Shown in pieces: positions 8,839 to 15,104 of a DNA stretch of 64,000 bases. A program made the translations under genes and the position numbers. The stretch lies in the NCBI GenBank assembly GCA_937888595.1, contig CALARK010000012.1, forward strand, positions 124,001 to 188,000. Direction: 5' to 3'. Source of the stretch: an uncultured Sterolibacteriaceae bacterium (lineage in GTDB: Bacteria; Pseudomonadota; Gammaproteobacteria; Burkholderiales; Rhodocyclaceae). The number at the start of each line of letters is the position of its first letter. Position 1 is the stretch's first letter. The notes under the pieces were generated by a model, which saw nothing but the letters and a program-made list of their open reading frames with translations, searched no databases and was not told the DNA's origin.

Positions 8839-9260
8839 GAGTCTGGATGCTGCTGCTCGCGCTTGGCACAACACTGGCGCAGGCCCATGAGGTGCATCAC
8901 CGCATCGAGGCGAGCGGCGCCGTCCTCGTCACCTTGAGCTACGCCAACGGCCAGCCCTTTGCCTACGAAAAATATGCGCTGACCCCCGCCGGGCAGGAAA
9001 CACCGCAGCAGGTCGGCAACACCGATGCGCAAGGACGCATCGCCTTCGTGCCGGGTAGCGTTGAGAAATGGCGCCTGCAGGCCACTTCGGCCGACGGCCA
9101 TGGCGTCAATCTCGACTTCAGTGCTCCCTCCACCCAGGCAAGCAGCGGTGCGGCGGCAACCGACCTGGCCACGCCGCGCTGGCTGCTGACGGTGCTGGGG
9201 CTATCGCTGATCTTTGGCATTTTCGGTCTCATTCAACTCCTGACGAGGAAAAGGCCATGA
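8835..9260 (+). CDS. nikL: Membrane-anchored nickel-uptake accessory protein, NikL-like
   Basis: A 141-residue protein with a signal peptide (1-17, ending TTLAQA). The mature N-terminus is HEVHH, followed by a short Ig-like DUF4198-type domain (SYANGQPFAYEKYALTP) and one C-terminal transmembrane helix (about 114-136: WLLTVLGLSLIFGIFGLIQLL) with a Lys/Arg tail facing the cytoplasm. This is the architecture of NikL, the integral-membrane companion of NikM/NikQ in NikKLMQO importers. It overlaps nikK and the next gene by 4 bases each (ATGA), which indicates translational coupling. The assignment rests on topology and neighbours. Confidence 0.72.
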   Translation: MRVWMLLLALGTTLAQAHEVHHRIEASGAVLVTLSYANGQPFAYEKYALTPAGQETPQQVGNTDAQGRIAFVPGSVEKWRLQATSADGHGVNLDFSAPSTQASSGAAATDLATPRWLLTVLGLSLIFGIFGLIQLLTRKRP

Positions 9261-10234
9261 AACGTCTGTTCGCCATCCTCTTGTGGTCACCCGCGCTCGC
9301 GCTGGCCCACCACGGCGTCGCCGGCGTCGGTGCGGCCGCCCTCGAAGGCCCGGGTGCGCCGCTCGAATCGGCCAGTTCCACTGTGCTGCCCGCCGGCAAG
9401 ACGCTGCTGTATGCCAAGCTCGACCATGCCAAGTTCAAGACCTACGATCCCGATCCCACCGCACCGGAAAGCGACTACGCTAACTACTGGATGGTCGGCG
9501 TCGGCCATGGCTTCACCCCGTGGTTCTCGGCCTACATCTTCGCGCCTTATCACGCCAAGATCGACGAACCCGGTGGCCTCGATTCGAAGGGCTGGGCCGA
9601 CCTCTCCGTGATGGGCCAGATCGGCTTCAAGTACGACAATGGCTTCAGTCTGGTTCCAGCCAACGAAAGCCTCGACGACCAGGAGGACTGGCATTTCACC
9701 GTCTTCGGCGGCGGCACGCTGCCCACCGGCAACGCCAACCATCGCCTCGCCGGCGGCACGATCGATCCCGGCAAGGCCCACGGCTTCGGCAAGAACTCCT
9801 TAAGCCTCGGCGTGACCGCGACGAAGCAACTGAGCCGCGACCTCACCTTCAACCTCGAGGCCTCGGCCATCCGCTTCCGCGAATACACCTACGATGACGG
9901 CAACCGAGTCAAGTTCGGCACCGAAAACCGCCTCAACGGCAGCCTGTCCTACCGCCTGCACACCAACCCGGACAGCCGCTTCCGCGTCGACGGCGTACTC
10001 GAAGCACAATACCTCGCACTCGGCCGCGACATCGAGAATGGCGTCGGTGCCACGGCGACGGGGGGCAAGATGCTCTATCTCGTCCCCGGCGTGCGCCTTT
10101 ACAAGGACAACATGAGCTTCGCCTTTGGCTTCAAGAAACCTGTCTGGACCCGACTCAACGAGTCCAGCCAGCAGCAGGGTGCCGAGGGCAAGGAGAAATA
10201 CCGGCTGATTTTCTCGGCCTCGATCCTCTTCTAA
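9257..10234 (+). CDS. Outer-membrane beta-barrel-like protein in nickel cassette
   Basis: A 325-residue protein with a signal peptide (1-17, ending PALALA) and a mature start HHGVAG. The body is rich in alternating aromatic/hydrophobic strands with Gly/Asn turns and ends in ...LIFSASILF, a terminal phenylalanine as in outer-membrane barrels. It resembles the family annotated as transporter or MetA-pathway phenol degradation protein (segments GHGFTPWFSAYIFAPYH and FTVFGGGTLPTG). Translation is coupled to nikL by an ATGA overlap and nikM starts one base after its stop, so it is embedded in the nickel operon. I infer an outer-membrane entry route for nickel or a nickel chelate; no residue proves this. 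Confidence 0.6.
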   Translation: MKRLFAILLWSPALALAHHGVAGVGAAALEGPGAPLESASSTVLPAGKTLLYAKLDHAKFKTYDPDPTAPESDYANYWMVGVGHGFTPWFSAYIFAPYHAKIDEPGGLDSKGWADLSVMGQIGFKYDNGFSLVPANESLDDQEDWHFTVFGGGTLPTGNANHRLAGGTIDPGKAHGFGKNSLSLGVTATKQLSRDLTFNLEASAIRFREYTYDDGNRVKFGTENRLNGSLSYRLHTNPDSRFRVDGVLEAQYLALGRDIENGVGATATGGKMLYLVPGVRLYKDNMSFAFGFKKPVWTRLNESSQQQGAEGKEKYRLIFSASILF

Positions 10235-10235
10235 C

Positions 10236-10877
10236 GTGCATATCCCTGACGGTTTCCTCTCGCCGCAAACCTACCTGCCTGCCGCCGCGATTGCCTTCGG
10301 CGCATGGGCCTGGGCCGCCCGCGGTCTGCGGCAATCGCTCGACGAGACCCTGGTACCACGGCTGGCGATGCTCACTGCGCTGGCCTACGGCCTCGGTCTG
10401 ATCATGCTGCCGATCCCCGGCGGCACCAGCGGCCACGCCCTCGGCGTCGCCATGCTGGCGCTGCTGTTCGGCCTGCGCCTCGCCTTCCTCGCCTACAGCG
10501 GCGTGCTGCTCTTGCAGGCGCTACTGTTCGGCGCGGGCGGCCTGACCGCCCTGCCGATCAACGCCCTGGCAATGGGACTGGCCGGCAGCGCCACGGCACT
10601 CGTCACCTTCCGTCTGCTCAAGCCCCTGCATGAGACGACGGCCGTCGCCGTCGCGGCCTGGCTGTCGGTCTTCGTGCCGGGCATTCTCGTTGCGCTGGCG
10701 CTGGGCCTCCAGCCGTGGATCGCCGCGAAGCCTGACGGCAGCCCGCTGTTCTTCCCCTTCGGGCCGGAAATCACGCTGCCGGCCATCCTCGTGCCGCACG
10801 CCTTCATCGGCATCGGCGAGGCGGCCCTCACGCTGCTCGTCTGGCGCTATGCCAGGATGCGAAAATGGGTGGCATGA
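10236..10877 (+). CDS. nikM: ECF nickel transporter substrate-binding membrane subunit NikM
   Basis: A 213-residue CbiM/NikM-family membrane protein. It starts with GTG, but the N-terminus MHIPDGFLSP is exactly the metal-binding beginning of the family, in which the amino group and His2 bind Ni2+ or Co2+. At least six hydrophobic segments follow, and the second family signature is present (PIPGGTSGHALG near residue 60, LPHAF-like VPHAFIGIGEA near the end). NikR control and the NikK/NikL neighbours argue for nickel rather than cobalt. The start lies one base after the preceding stop and the end overlaps nikQ by 4 bases. Confidence 0.88.
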   Translation: MHIPDGFLSPQTYLPAAAIAFGAWAWAARGLRQSLDETLVPRLAMLTALAYGLGLIMLPIPGGTSGHALGVAMLALLFGLRLAFLAYSGVLLLQALLFGAGGLTALPINALAMGLAGSATALVTFRLLKPLHETTAVAVAAWLSVFVPGILVALALGLQPWIAAKPDGSPLFFPFGPEITLPAILVPHAFIGIGEAALTLLVWRYARMRKWVA

Positions 10878-11425
10878 AGCCGCGCCACGCGCTTTACCTC
10901 TACCTCGCCGTCCTGCCAGCGCCGACATTTGTCCACGATCCGGTGGTGCTCGCGCTCGGCCTGCTGGTAGCCCTCGCATGCGCCGGGGCCGAACGCTGGC
11001 GCATCTTAAAGAAAAGTCTGCTGGCGATCCTCGCCTTCAACCTCAGCGTCAGCCTCGGCTACATCGCCGTCGGTCTCTGGCGCGGCGACTTCCGGCCCGA
11101 CTGGCTGCTCGTCGCCAACCTGCGCGTGCTGCTGATGGTCTTTCTCGGCTTCTGGTTCGTGGCGCGCGTCAACCTGCTCGCCGCGCTCGCCGGCTGGCCG
11201 GGCGCGACGCTGGTGGCCACGCTCGCCATCGGCCAGGCACGCAGCTTCGACAGGCTGCTGCGCGATTTCCGCTGCGCCTTCGCCAGCCGCAACATCGTCA
11301 AGCCGCGCTGGACCGACCGCCGCCACCAGACCGGCGCGCAGGCGGTCGCGCTCCTCGACAAGGCGCAGGCGCAATCGACCGAAGTCGCGCTGGCGATGAG
11401 ATCAAGAGGGGCTTTCGATGCTTGA
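10874..11425 (+). CDS. nikQ: ECF transporter transmembrane (T) subunit, CbiQ/NikQ family
   Basis: A 183-residue membrane protein with four to five hydrophobic segments. In the C-terminal part, an FDRLLRDFRCAFASRN stretch stands where T subunits couple to the ATPase. An ATG at 10865 is also possible, but the one at 10874 overlaps the nikM stop as ATGA and is preferred. It is shorter than typical CbiQ (about 225-260 residues), as is common for NikQ. An R1-like repeat (20 of 23) at 10907-10929 encodes AVLPAPTF near the N-terminus. It overlaps nikO by 8 bases. Confidence 0.78.
   Translation: MKPRHALYLYLAVLPAPTFVHDPVVLALGLLVALACAGAERWRILKKSLLAILAFNLSVSLGYIAVGLWRGDFRPDWLLVANLRVLLMVFLGFWFVARVNLLAALAGWPGATLVATLAIGQARSFDRLLRDFRCAFASRNIVKPRWTDRRHQTGAQAVALLDKAQAQSTEVALAMRSRGAFDA
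10907..10929 (-). repeat. R1-like copy inside nikQ
   Basis: Three mismatches in 23, reverse form, read as AVLPAPTF near the N-terminus of NikQ. Confidence 0.55.
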
Positions 11426-12206
11426 GCTCGACCGCGTGCGCTTCGGTTGGGATGAGGGAAAGACCGTCATCGAAGCGCTTTCGCTGAAGATCAGGGCGGG
11501 CGACAAGGTCGTGATCCTCGGCGCCAATGGCTGCGGCAAGTCGACGCTGCTGAAGCTGATGAACGGCCTGGTTTTCCCGCAGTCCGGTTCTGTCGGCTAC
11601 CGGGGCACCCGACTGGAAAAGTCGGTGCTGGCGGGACGGCCCTTCGCGCGGCAATTCCGCCAGGAATGCGGGCTGCTGTTCCAGCATCCCGAGGCGATGC
11701 TGTTCAACCCGACGGTGAAGGACGAAATCGCCTACGGCCCGCGCCAGCTGGACCTGCCGGACGTAGACGTAGACGCACGCGTCGCGCACTGGGCCGCCGA
11801 ACTGCAACTATCCGCCTTCCTCGACCAGCCGCCCTTCCTGCTCTCGGGCGGCGAGAAGCAAAAGCTCGCGCTGGCCAGTCTGCTGGCCCTCGAGCCCCAT
11901 CTCCTGCTGCTCGACGAACCTTCCGCCAGCCTGGATCCGGCCACGGTCGGCTGGCTGATCGACACCCTGCTGGACTCGCCCATGACGGTTGTCGCCGCCA
12001 CCCACAATCTTTCGCTGGCCGCCGAGCTGGGCAGCCGCTGCCTGGTCCTCGGCCAGCACGGCCGCCTCCTCTACGATGGCCCCGTCGGTGCCGCCCTGAA
12101 AAACCTCTCCCTGATGGAGGAAGCTCGCCTCGCCCACCGCCACCGGCACCGCCACGATGGACGGACGCACACGCACCTGCACGTCCACGACTGGGAAGGA
12201 AGTTGA
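11418..12206 (+). CDS. nikO: ECF nickel transporter ATPase NikO with His-rich tail
   Basis: A 262-residue ABC ATPase of the CbiO/EcfA family. Walker A is GANGCGKST (35-43), the signature is LLSGGEKQKLA, Walker B is LLLLDEPSASLDP and the switch histidine is in VVAATHNLSLA. It energises NikMQ. The last 25 residues are packed with histidine (AHRHRHRHDGRTHTHLHVHD), a likely metal-binding tail not needed for the ATPase fold. An R1 repeat with two mismatches lies in frame at 11618-11640 and encodes EKSVLAGR in the variable region before the Q-loop. This is the last gene of the nickel operon. Confidence 0.9.
   Translation: MLELDRVRFGWDEGKTVIEALSLKIRAGDKVVILGANGCGKSTLLKLMNGLVFPQSGSVGYRGTRLEKSVLAGRPFARQFRQECGLLFQHPEAMLFNPTVKDEIAYGPRQLDLPDVDVDARVAHWAAELQLSAFLDQPPFLLSGGEKQKLALASLLALEPHLLLLDEPSASLDPATVGWLIDTLLDSPMTVVAATHNLSLAAELGSRCLVLGQHGRLLYDGPVGAALKNLSLMEEARLAHRHRHRHDGRTHTHLHVHDWEGS
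11618..11640 (+). repeat. R1 copy inside nikO
   Basis: Two mismatches in 23, read as (E)KSVLAGR between Walker A and the Q-loop. Confidence 0.8.
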
Positions 12207-12246
12207 ATCACCCGGGGCTGCGCAGCTGCAATGTCGGATCGCCCGG

Positions 12247-13143
12247 TTATCCCGCCGACCAGTAATGCGCAGCGCCCCACAGGGCGGCGAAGAACACCGC
12301 CAGATGGCCCACGGCCCAGAGGAGATAGCACCGCTCGATCTTCTCCGGCGGCAGCGATGAAATGAGGTAGAGGCGGCCATCTGCGGGTGCCGCCATCGCA
12401 TGGGTGTCCGGAGCGGCCCGCAGTTCCCGGTGGTTGCGCAGCACCTCGCGCTTCGCCTGCGAGCGGGCCAGCTGCCATTCGCGCATGTCGAGCGTCCCGT
12501 CGCCGTCGAGGTCGAAGCGTTCGAGCAGCTTCGGCATGTCCTTCTTCCATTCCGCGAGCAGATGCTTCACGTCCTCGGCGACATTCAGGTCGATGCTGTC
12601 GCCCCCCCAGGTGCGAAAGGCGCCGAGCGCGTAGATCGATTCGCCCGGGATCAGCACGGCCTGTGTGTGCCGGTAGCCCGGCTGCGGATACCAGACATCG
12701 GTGCTGCGCGGGAGAACTTCGGCGCCTTCCGGATCGACGACGCAGACCCCGCTACCGTCATCAAGCAAGAAGGAGTCCGACGACTCGCCACTGTTTTCCA
12801 GATGCCACTTGTCGTCGCGCTTGCGCTCGACCTTGAAGCGATACCAGAGACAGGGCAGTCCGTTCAGCGGCGCGTGCAGCGGCTGGCCGGCGAGCGGCTC
12901 GCCGCGACCGAGGAGTTCGACGTAGCCCTGTGCTGCCGAGGCGATGCGCGAGGTCGGCGTATCGGCGATGGCGCGGGCCCGGCGCAGGACGATGCCCCAG
13001 GCCGGCAGGGCCATCGCGGCGATGGCGATGGCGACCCATTTCCAGGCCAGCGGCGATTCGAGCTGCAAGCCGGCGAAGACGAGCAGCACGTAGCCGCCCG
13101 AGGCGATCCACTGCACATAGCCACGGCGCAGGCGGACCAGCAT
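12247..13143 (-). CDS. GIDE-domain membrane protein with an EF-hand
   Basis: A 298-residue protein with two N-terminal transmembrane segments (about 11-27 and 36-53) and another near the C-terminus (about 276-294). Between them lies a domain resembling the GIDE/Mulan-type region (LNGLPCLWYRFKVERKRD, then LLDDGSGVCVVDPEGAEV and ESIYALGAFRTWGG). Residues 211-222 form a textbook EF-hand calcium loop, DLDGDGTLDMRE, with acidic residues at positions 1, 3, 5, 9 and 12. The gene lies 7 bases behind lemA and is probably translated with it. LemA/GIDE pairs are frequent in bacteria, but their role is unknown. The RING domain of eukaryotic Mulan is absent. Confidence 0.7.
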   Translation of the reverse strand: MLVRLRRGYVQWIASGGYVLLVFAGLQLESPLAWKWVAIAIAAMALPAWGIVLRRARAIADTPTSRIASAAQGYVELLGRGEPLAGQPLHAPLNGLPCLWYRFKVERKRDDKWHLENSGESSDSFLLDDGSGVCVVDPEGAEVLPRSTDVWYPQPGYRHTQAVLIPGESIYALGAFRTWGGDSIDLNVAEDVKHLLAEWKKDMPKLLERFDLDGDGTLDMREWQLARSQAKREVLRNHRELRAAPDTHAMAAPADGRLYLISSLPPEKIERCYLLWAVGHLAVFFAALWGAAHYWSAG

Positions 13144-13150
13144 GAAACGC

Positions 13151-13723
13151 TCAGGCGAACAGCTTCTTCAGGTCGACATCCTTCTTCTCGCCGGCGGAGA
13201 ACTGCAGCAGCGGCTTGGCGCCGAAGCGGAACAGCCCGGCGATGACCGAGTCCGGGAACTGCTCGACGCGCACGTTGTTGATGTTGACCGCCTCGTTGTA
13301 GAACTCGCGGCGGTCGGCGATGGCGTTTTCGAGCTGGCTGATGCGCGACTGCAGCTGCATGAAGCTTTCGTTGGCGCGCAGCTCGGGGTAGGCCTCGGCG
13401 ACGGCGAAGATCTGGCCGAGGCCCGAGCGCAGCATGCCTTCCGCCGCACCGAGCGCCGCCATGTCCTGCGTCTGGCGTGCCGCCTGCACCTTGCTGCGCG
13501 CCTCGATCACCTGCTGCAGCGTCTTCTGCTCGAACTGCGCATACTGCTTGCAGGTCTCGACCAGCTTGGGCAGTTCGTCGTGACGCTGCTTGAGCAGCAC
13601 GTCGATGTTCGCCCACGCCTTGTCGACGCCGTGCTTGAGCGTCACCAGGCGGTTGTAGGTCGAGATGCCATAGACCAGCAGCACGGCGACGACGCCGAAG
13701 GAAACCAGCAGGGACACGCTCAT
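13151..13723 (-). CDS. LemA family protein
   Basis: A 190-residue protein with one N-terminal transmembrane helix (about 4-22: SLLVSFGVVAVLLVYGIS) and a long alpha-helical periplasmic or extracytoplasmic domain. The family signatures are clear: YNRLVTLKHGVDKAWANIDV, LKQRHDELPKLVE, FAVAEAYPELRAN and RREFYNEAVNINNVR. LemA proteins are widespread and small, and no biochemical function is firmly known. The GIDE/EF-hand protein encoded directly downstream is its probable partner. An R1 repeat lies upstream, in the 98-base gap to the next gene. Confidence 0.9.
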   Translation of the reverse strand: MSVSLLVSFGVVAVLLVYGISTYNRLVTLKHGVDKAWANIDVLLKQRHDELPKLVETCKQYAQFEQKTLQQVIEARSKVQAARQTQDMAALGAAEGMLRSGLGQIFAVAEAYPELRANESFMQLQSRISQLENAIADRREFYNEAVNINNVRVEQFPDSVIAGLFRFGAKPLLQFSAGEKKDVDLKKLFA

Positions 13724-13792
13724 GATCGTTCTCCGAATGTGGGCTCGCGCCGGGATTAAATCACGATTGCCCGCGGCGCATCGGCAAATGGC

Positions 13793-13816
13793 GCCGTCCC
13801 GCCGGCGCCGACTTTT
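13793..13816 (-). repeat. R1 copy, perfect, between lemA and the YheT gene
   Basis: Perfect reverse form of the 23-bp unit plus one more T. It ends 6 bases before the stop codon of the YheT-family hydrolase. Confidence 0.95.
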
Positions 13817-13821
13817 CGGTT

Positions 13822-14796
13822 TCAGCGCGGCTGCGCGAAAAAATGCAGCAGGCGTCGCGGCAGCCAGTCGAGCCGGCCGGGCCAGGCGCCGCTGACGAAG
13901 CCGACATGGCCGCCTTCCTGCGGCTGTTCCAGCGTTACCGCCGCGGACACCTCGCCGGCCTGCGGCAGGACATGCGCCGGCAGGAAGGGATCATTGCACG
14001 CATTGAGCAGCAGGGTCGGCACCCGGATGCCGCTCAGGAAGGGCTTGGCGGAAGCCCGCCGCCAGTAGTCGGCCACGTCGCGGAAGCCGTGCAGCGGTGC
14101 CGTCACGGCATCGTCGAAGTCGTGCAGGTTGCGGGCGCGCGCCATGCGCGATCCGTCGAAGAGCCCGGGAAAGCGCCGGAGCTTTTCCGCCGCGCCCGGC
14201 TTGAGCGTGCGCAGGAAGTGCTGCGTGTAGACGCGGTTGAAGCCGCGCCCGAGGTGGTGGCCGCAGGCGGTCAGGTCGAGCGGTGCTGAGATCGCCGCAG
14301 CGGCGTCGACAATGACTGCAGCATCGCCCCCCTGTTCGCCGAGCCACTTGAGCAGCGCATTGCCGCCGAGCGACACGCCGGCGGCGCAGAGGCGCCGTTG
14401 CGGATGCGCGTGGCGCAGGCGGCGCAGGATCCAGTCGATCTCGGCGGAATCGCCCGAGTGATAGGCGCGCGGCAGACGGTTCGGCTCGCCCGAACAGCCG
14501 CGGAAGTGCGCCACGCCGCCGGCCCAGCCGGATGCAGTCAGTTCGGCCATCAGCGCCGTGGCGTAATGGCTCGCCGAGCTGCCCTCGAGGCCGTGGAACA
14601 GCAGGACCAGCGGCGCATCCGGCGCACCGTCGGGGGCATCGGCCCAGTCGATGTCGATGAAGTCGCCGTCCGGCGTATCCCAGCGTTCGCGCCGCAGGCC
14701 GGCCGGCGCCGTCCTGATCAACAATGGCCACAGGGTCTGGACATGGCCGCCGGGCAGCCAGCGCGGCGCCCGATAGGCCGGAAACGCCGCCTGCAT
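13822..14796 (-). CDS. YheT-family alpha/beta hydrolase
   Basis: A 324-residue serine hydrolase. The N-terminal signature RAPRWLPGGHVQTLWP is characteristic of the YheT/ABHD1-3 group. The oxyanion region is LLFHGLEGSS (66-75), the nucleophile is Ser142 in GVSLGGNAL, an acidic residue follows in LLNACNDPFLP, and the catalytic His lies in EGGHVGFVSG. The substrate is unknown; a short-chain ester or lipid is likely. The stop codon lies 6 bases from a perfect R1 repeat on the downstream side. There is no close operon link; the acylphosphatase gene is 32 bases upstream on the same strand, with another R1 copy in that gap. Confidence 0.88.
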   Translation of the reverse strand: MQAAFPAYRAPRWLPGGHVQTLWPLLIRTAPAGLRRERWDTPDGDFIDIDWADAPDGAPDAPLVLLFHGLEGSSASHYATALMAELTASGWAGGVAHFRGCSGEPNRLPRAYHSGDSAEIDWILRRLRHAHPQRRLCAAGVSLGGNALLKWLGEQGGDAAVIVDAAAAISAPLDLTACGHHLGRGFNRVYTQHFLRTLKPGAAEKLRRFPGLFDGSRMARARNLHDFDDAVTAPLHGFRDVADYWRRASAKPFLSGIRVPTLLLNACNDPFLPAHVLPQAGEVSAAVTLEQPQEGGHVGFVSGAWPGRLDWLPRRLLHFFAQPR

Positions 14797-14807
14797 GCCG
14801 ACCCTAT

Positions 14808-14830
14808 GCCGTCCTGCCCGCGCCGACTTT
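14808..14830 (-). repeat. R1 copy at the acyP stop codon
   Basis: Two mismatches in 23. Its last bases form part of the acyP stop codon (14829-14831). Confidence 0.8.
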
Positions 14831-15104
14831 ACAGCGAGGCACGCTGCTCGAAGCCGGAGTAGCTGCCGCTGCCGATCTCGACGGCGACATGCTCGACCTG
14901 CGCGGCCGGCGGGCCGCGGCGCGCCCAGTTCATGATCGCGGCGACCTGCTCCGCGTTGCCGGCGACCATCGCCTCGACGCTGCCGTCGGCGCGATTGCGC
15001 ACCCAGCCGGTCACGCCGAGCCGCTGGGCTTCCCGCGCCATGCCGGCGCGGTACCAGACGCCCTGCACCCGGCCGGTAATGACGAGATGCCTGATCTCTT
15101 GCAC
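14829..15104 (-). CDS. acyP: Acylphosphatase
   Basis: A 91-residue protein of the usual family size. The phosphate loop GRVQGVWYR (11-19) contains the catalytic Arg19, and Asn37 in GWVRNRADGSVE is the second catalytic residue. It hydrolyses acyl phosphates such as carbamoyl phosphate or 1,3-bisphosphoglycerate. I chose the GTG at 15104, which overlaps the metG stop by one base (TAGTG), because it gives the canonical length; the frame is open further upstream inside metG. The stop codon falls inside an R1 copy (14808-14830). Confidence 0.9.
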   Translation of the reverse strand: MQEIRHLVITGRVQGVWYRAGMAREAQRLGVTGWVRNRADGSVEAMVAGNAEQVAAIMNWARRGPPAAQVEHVAVEIGSGSYSGFEQRASL

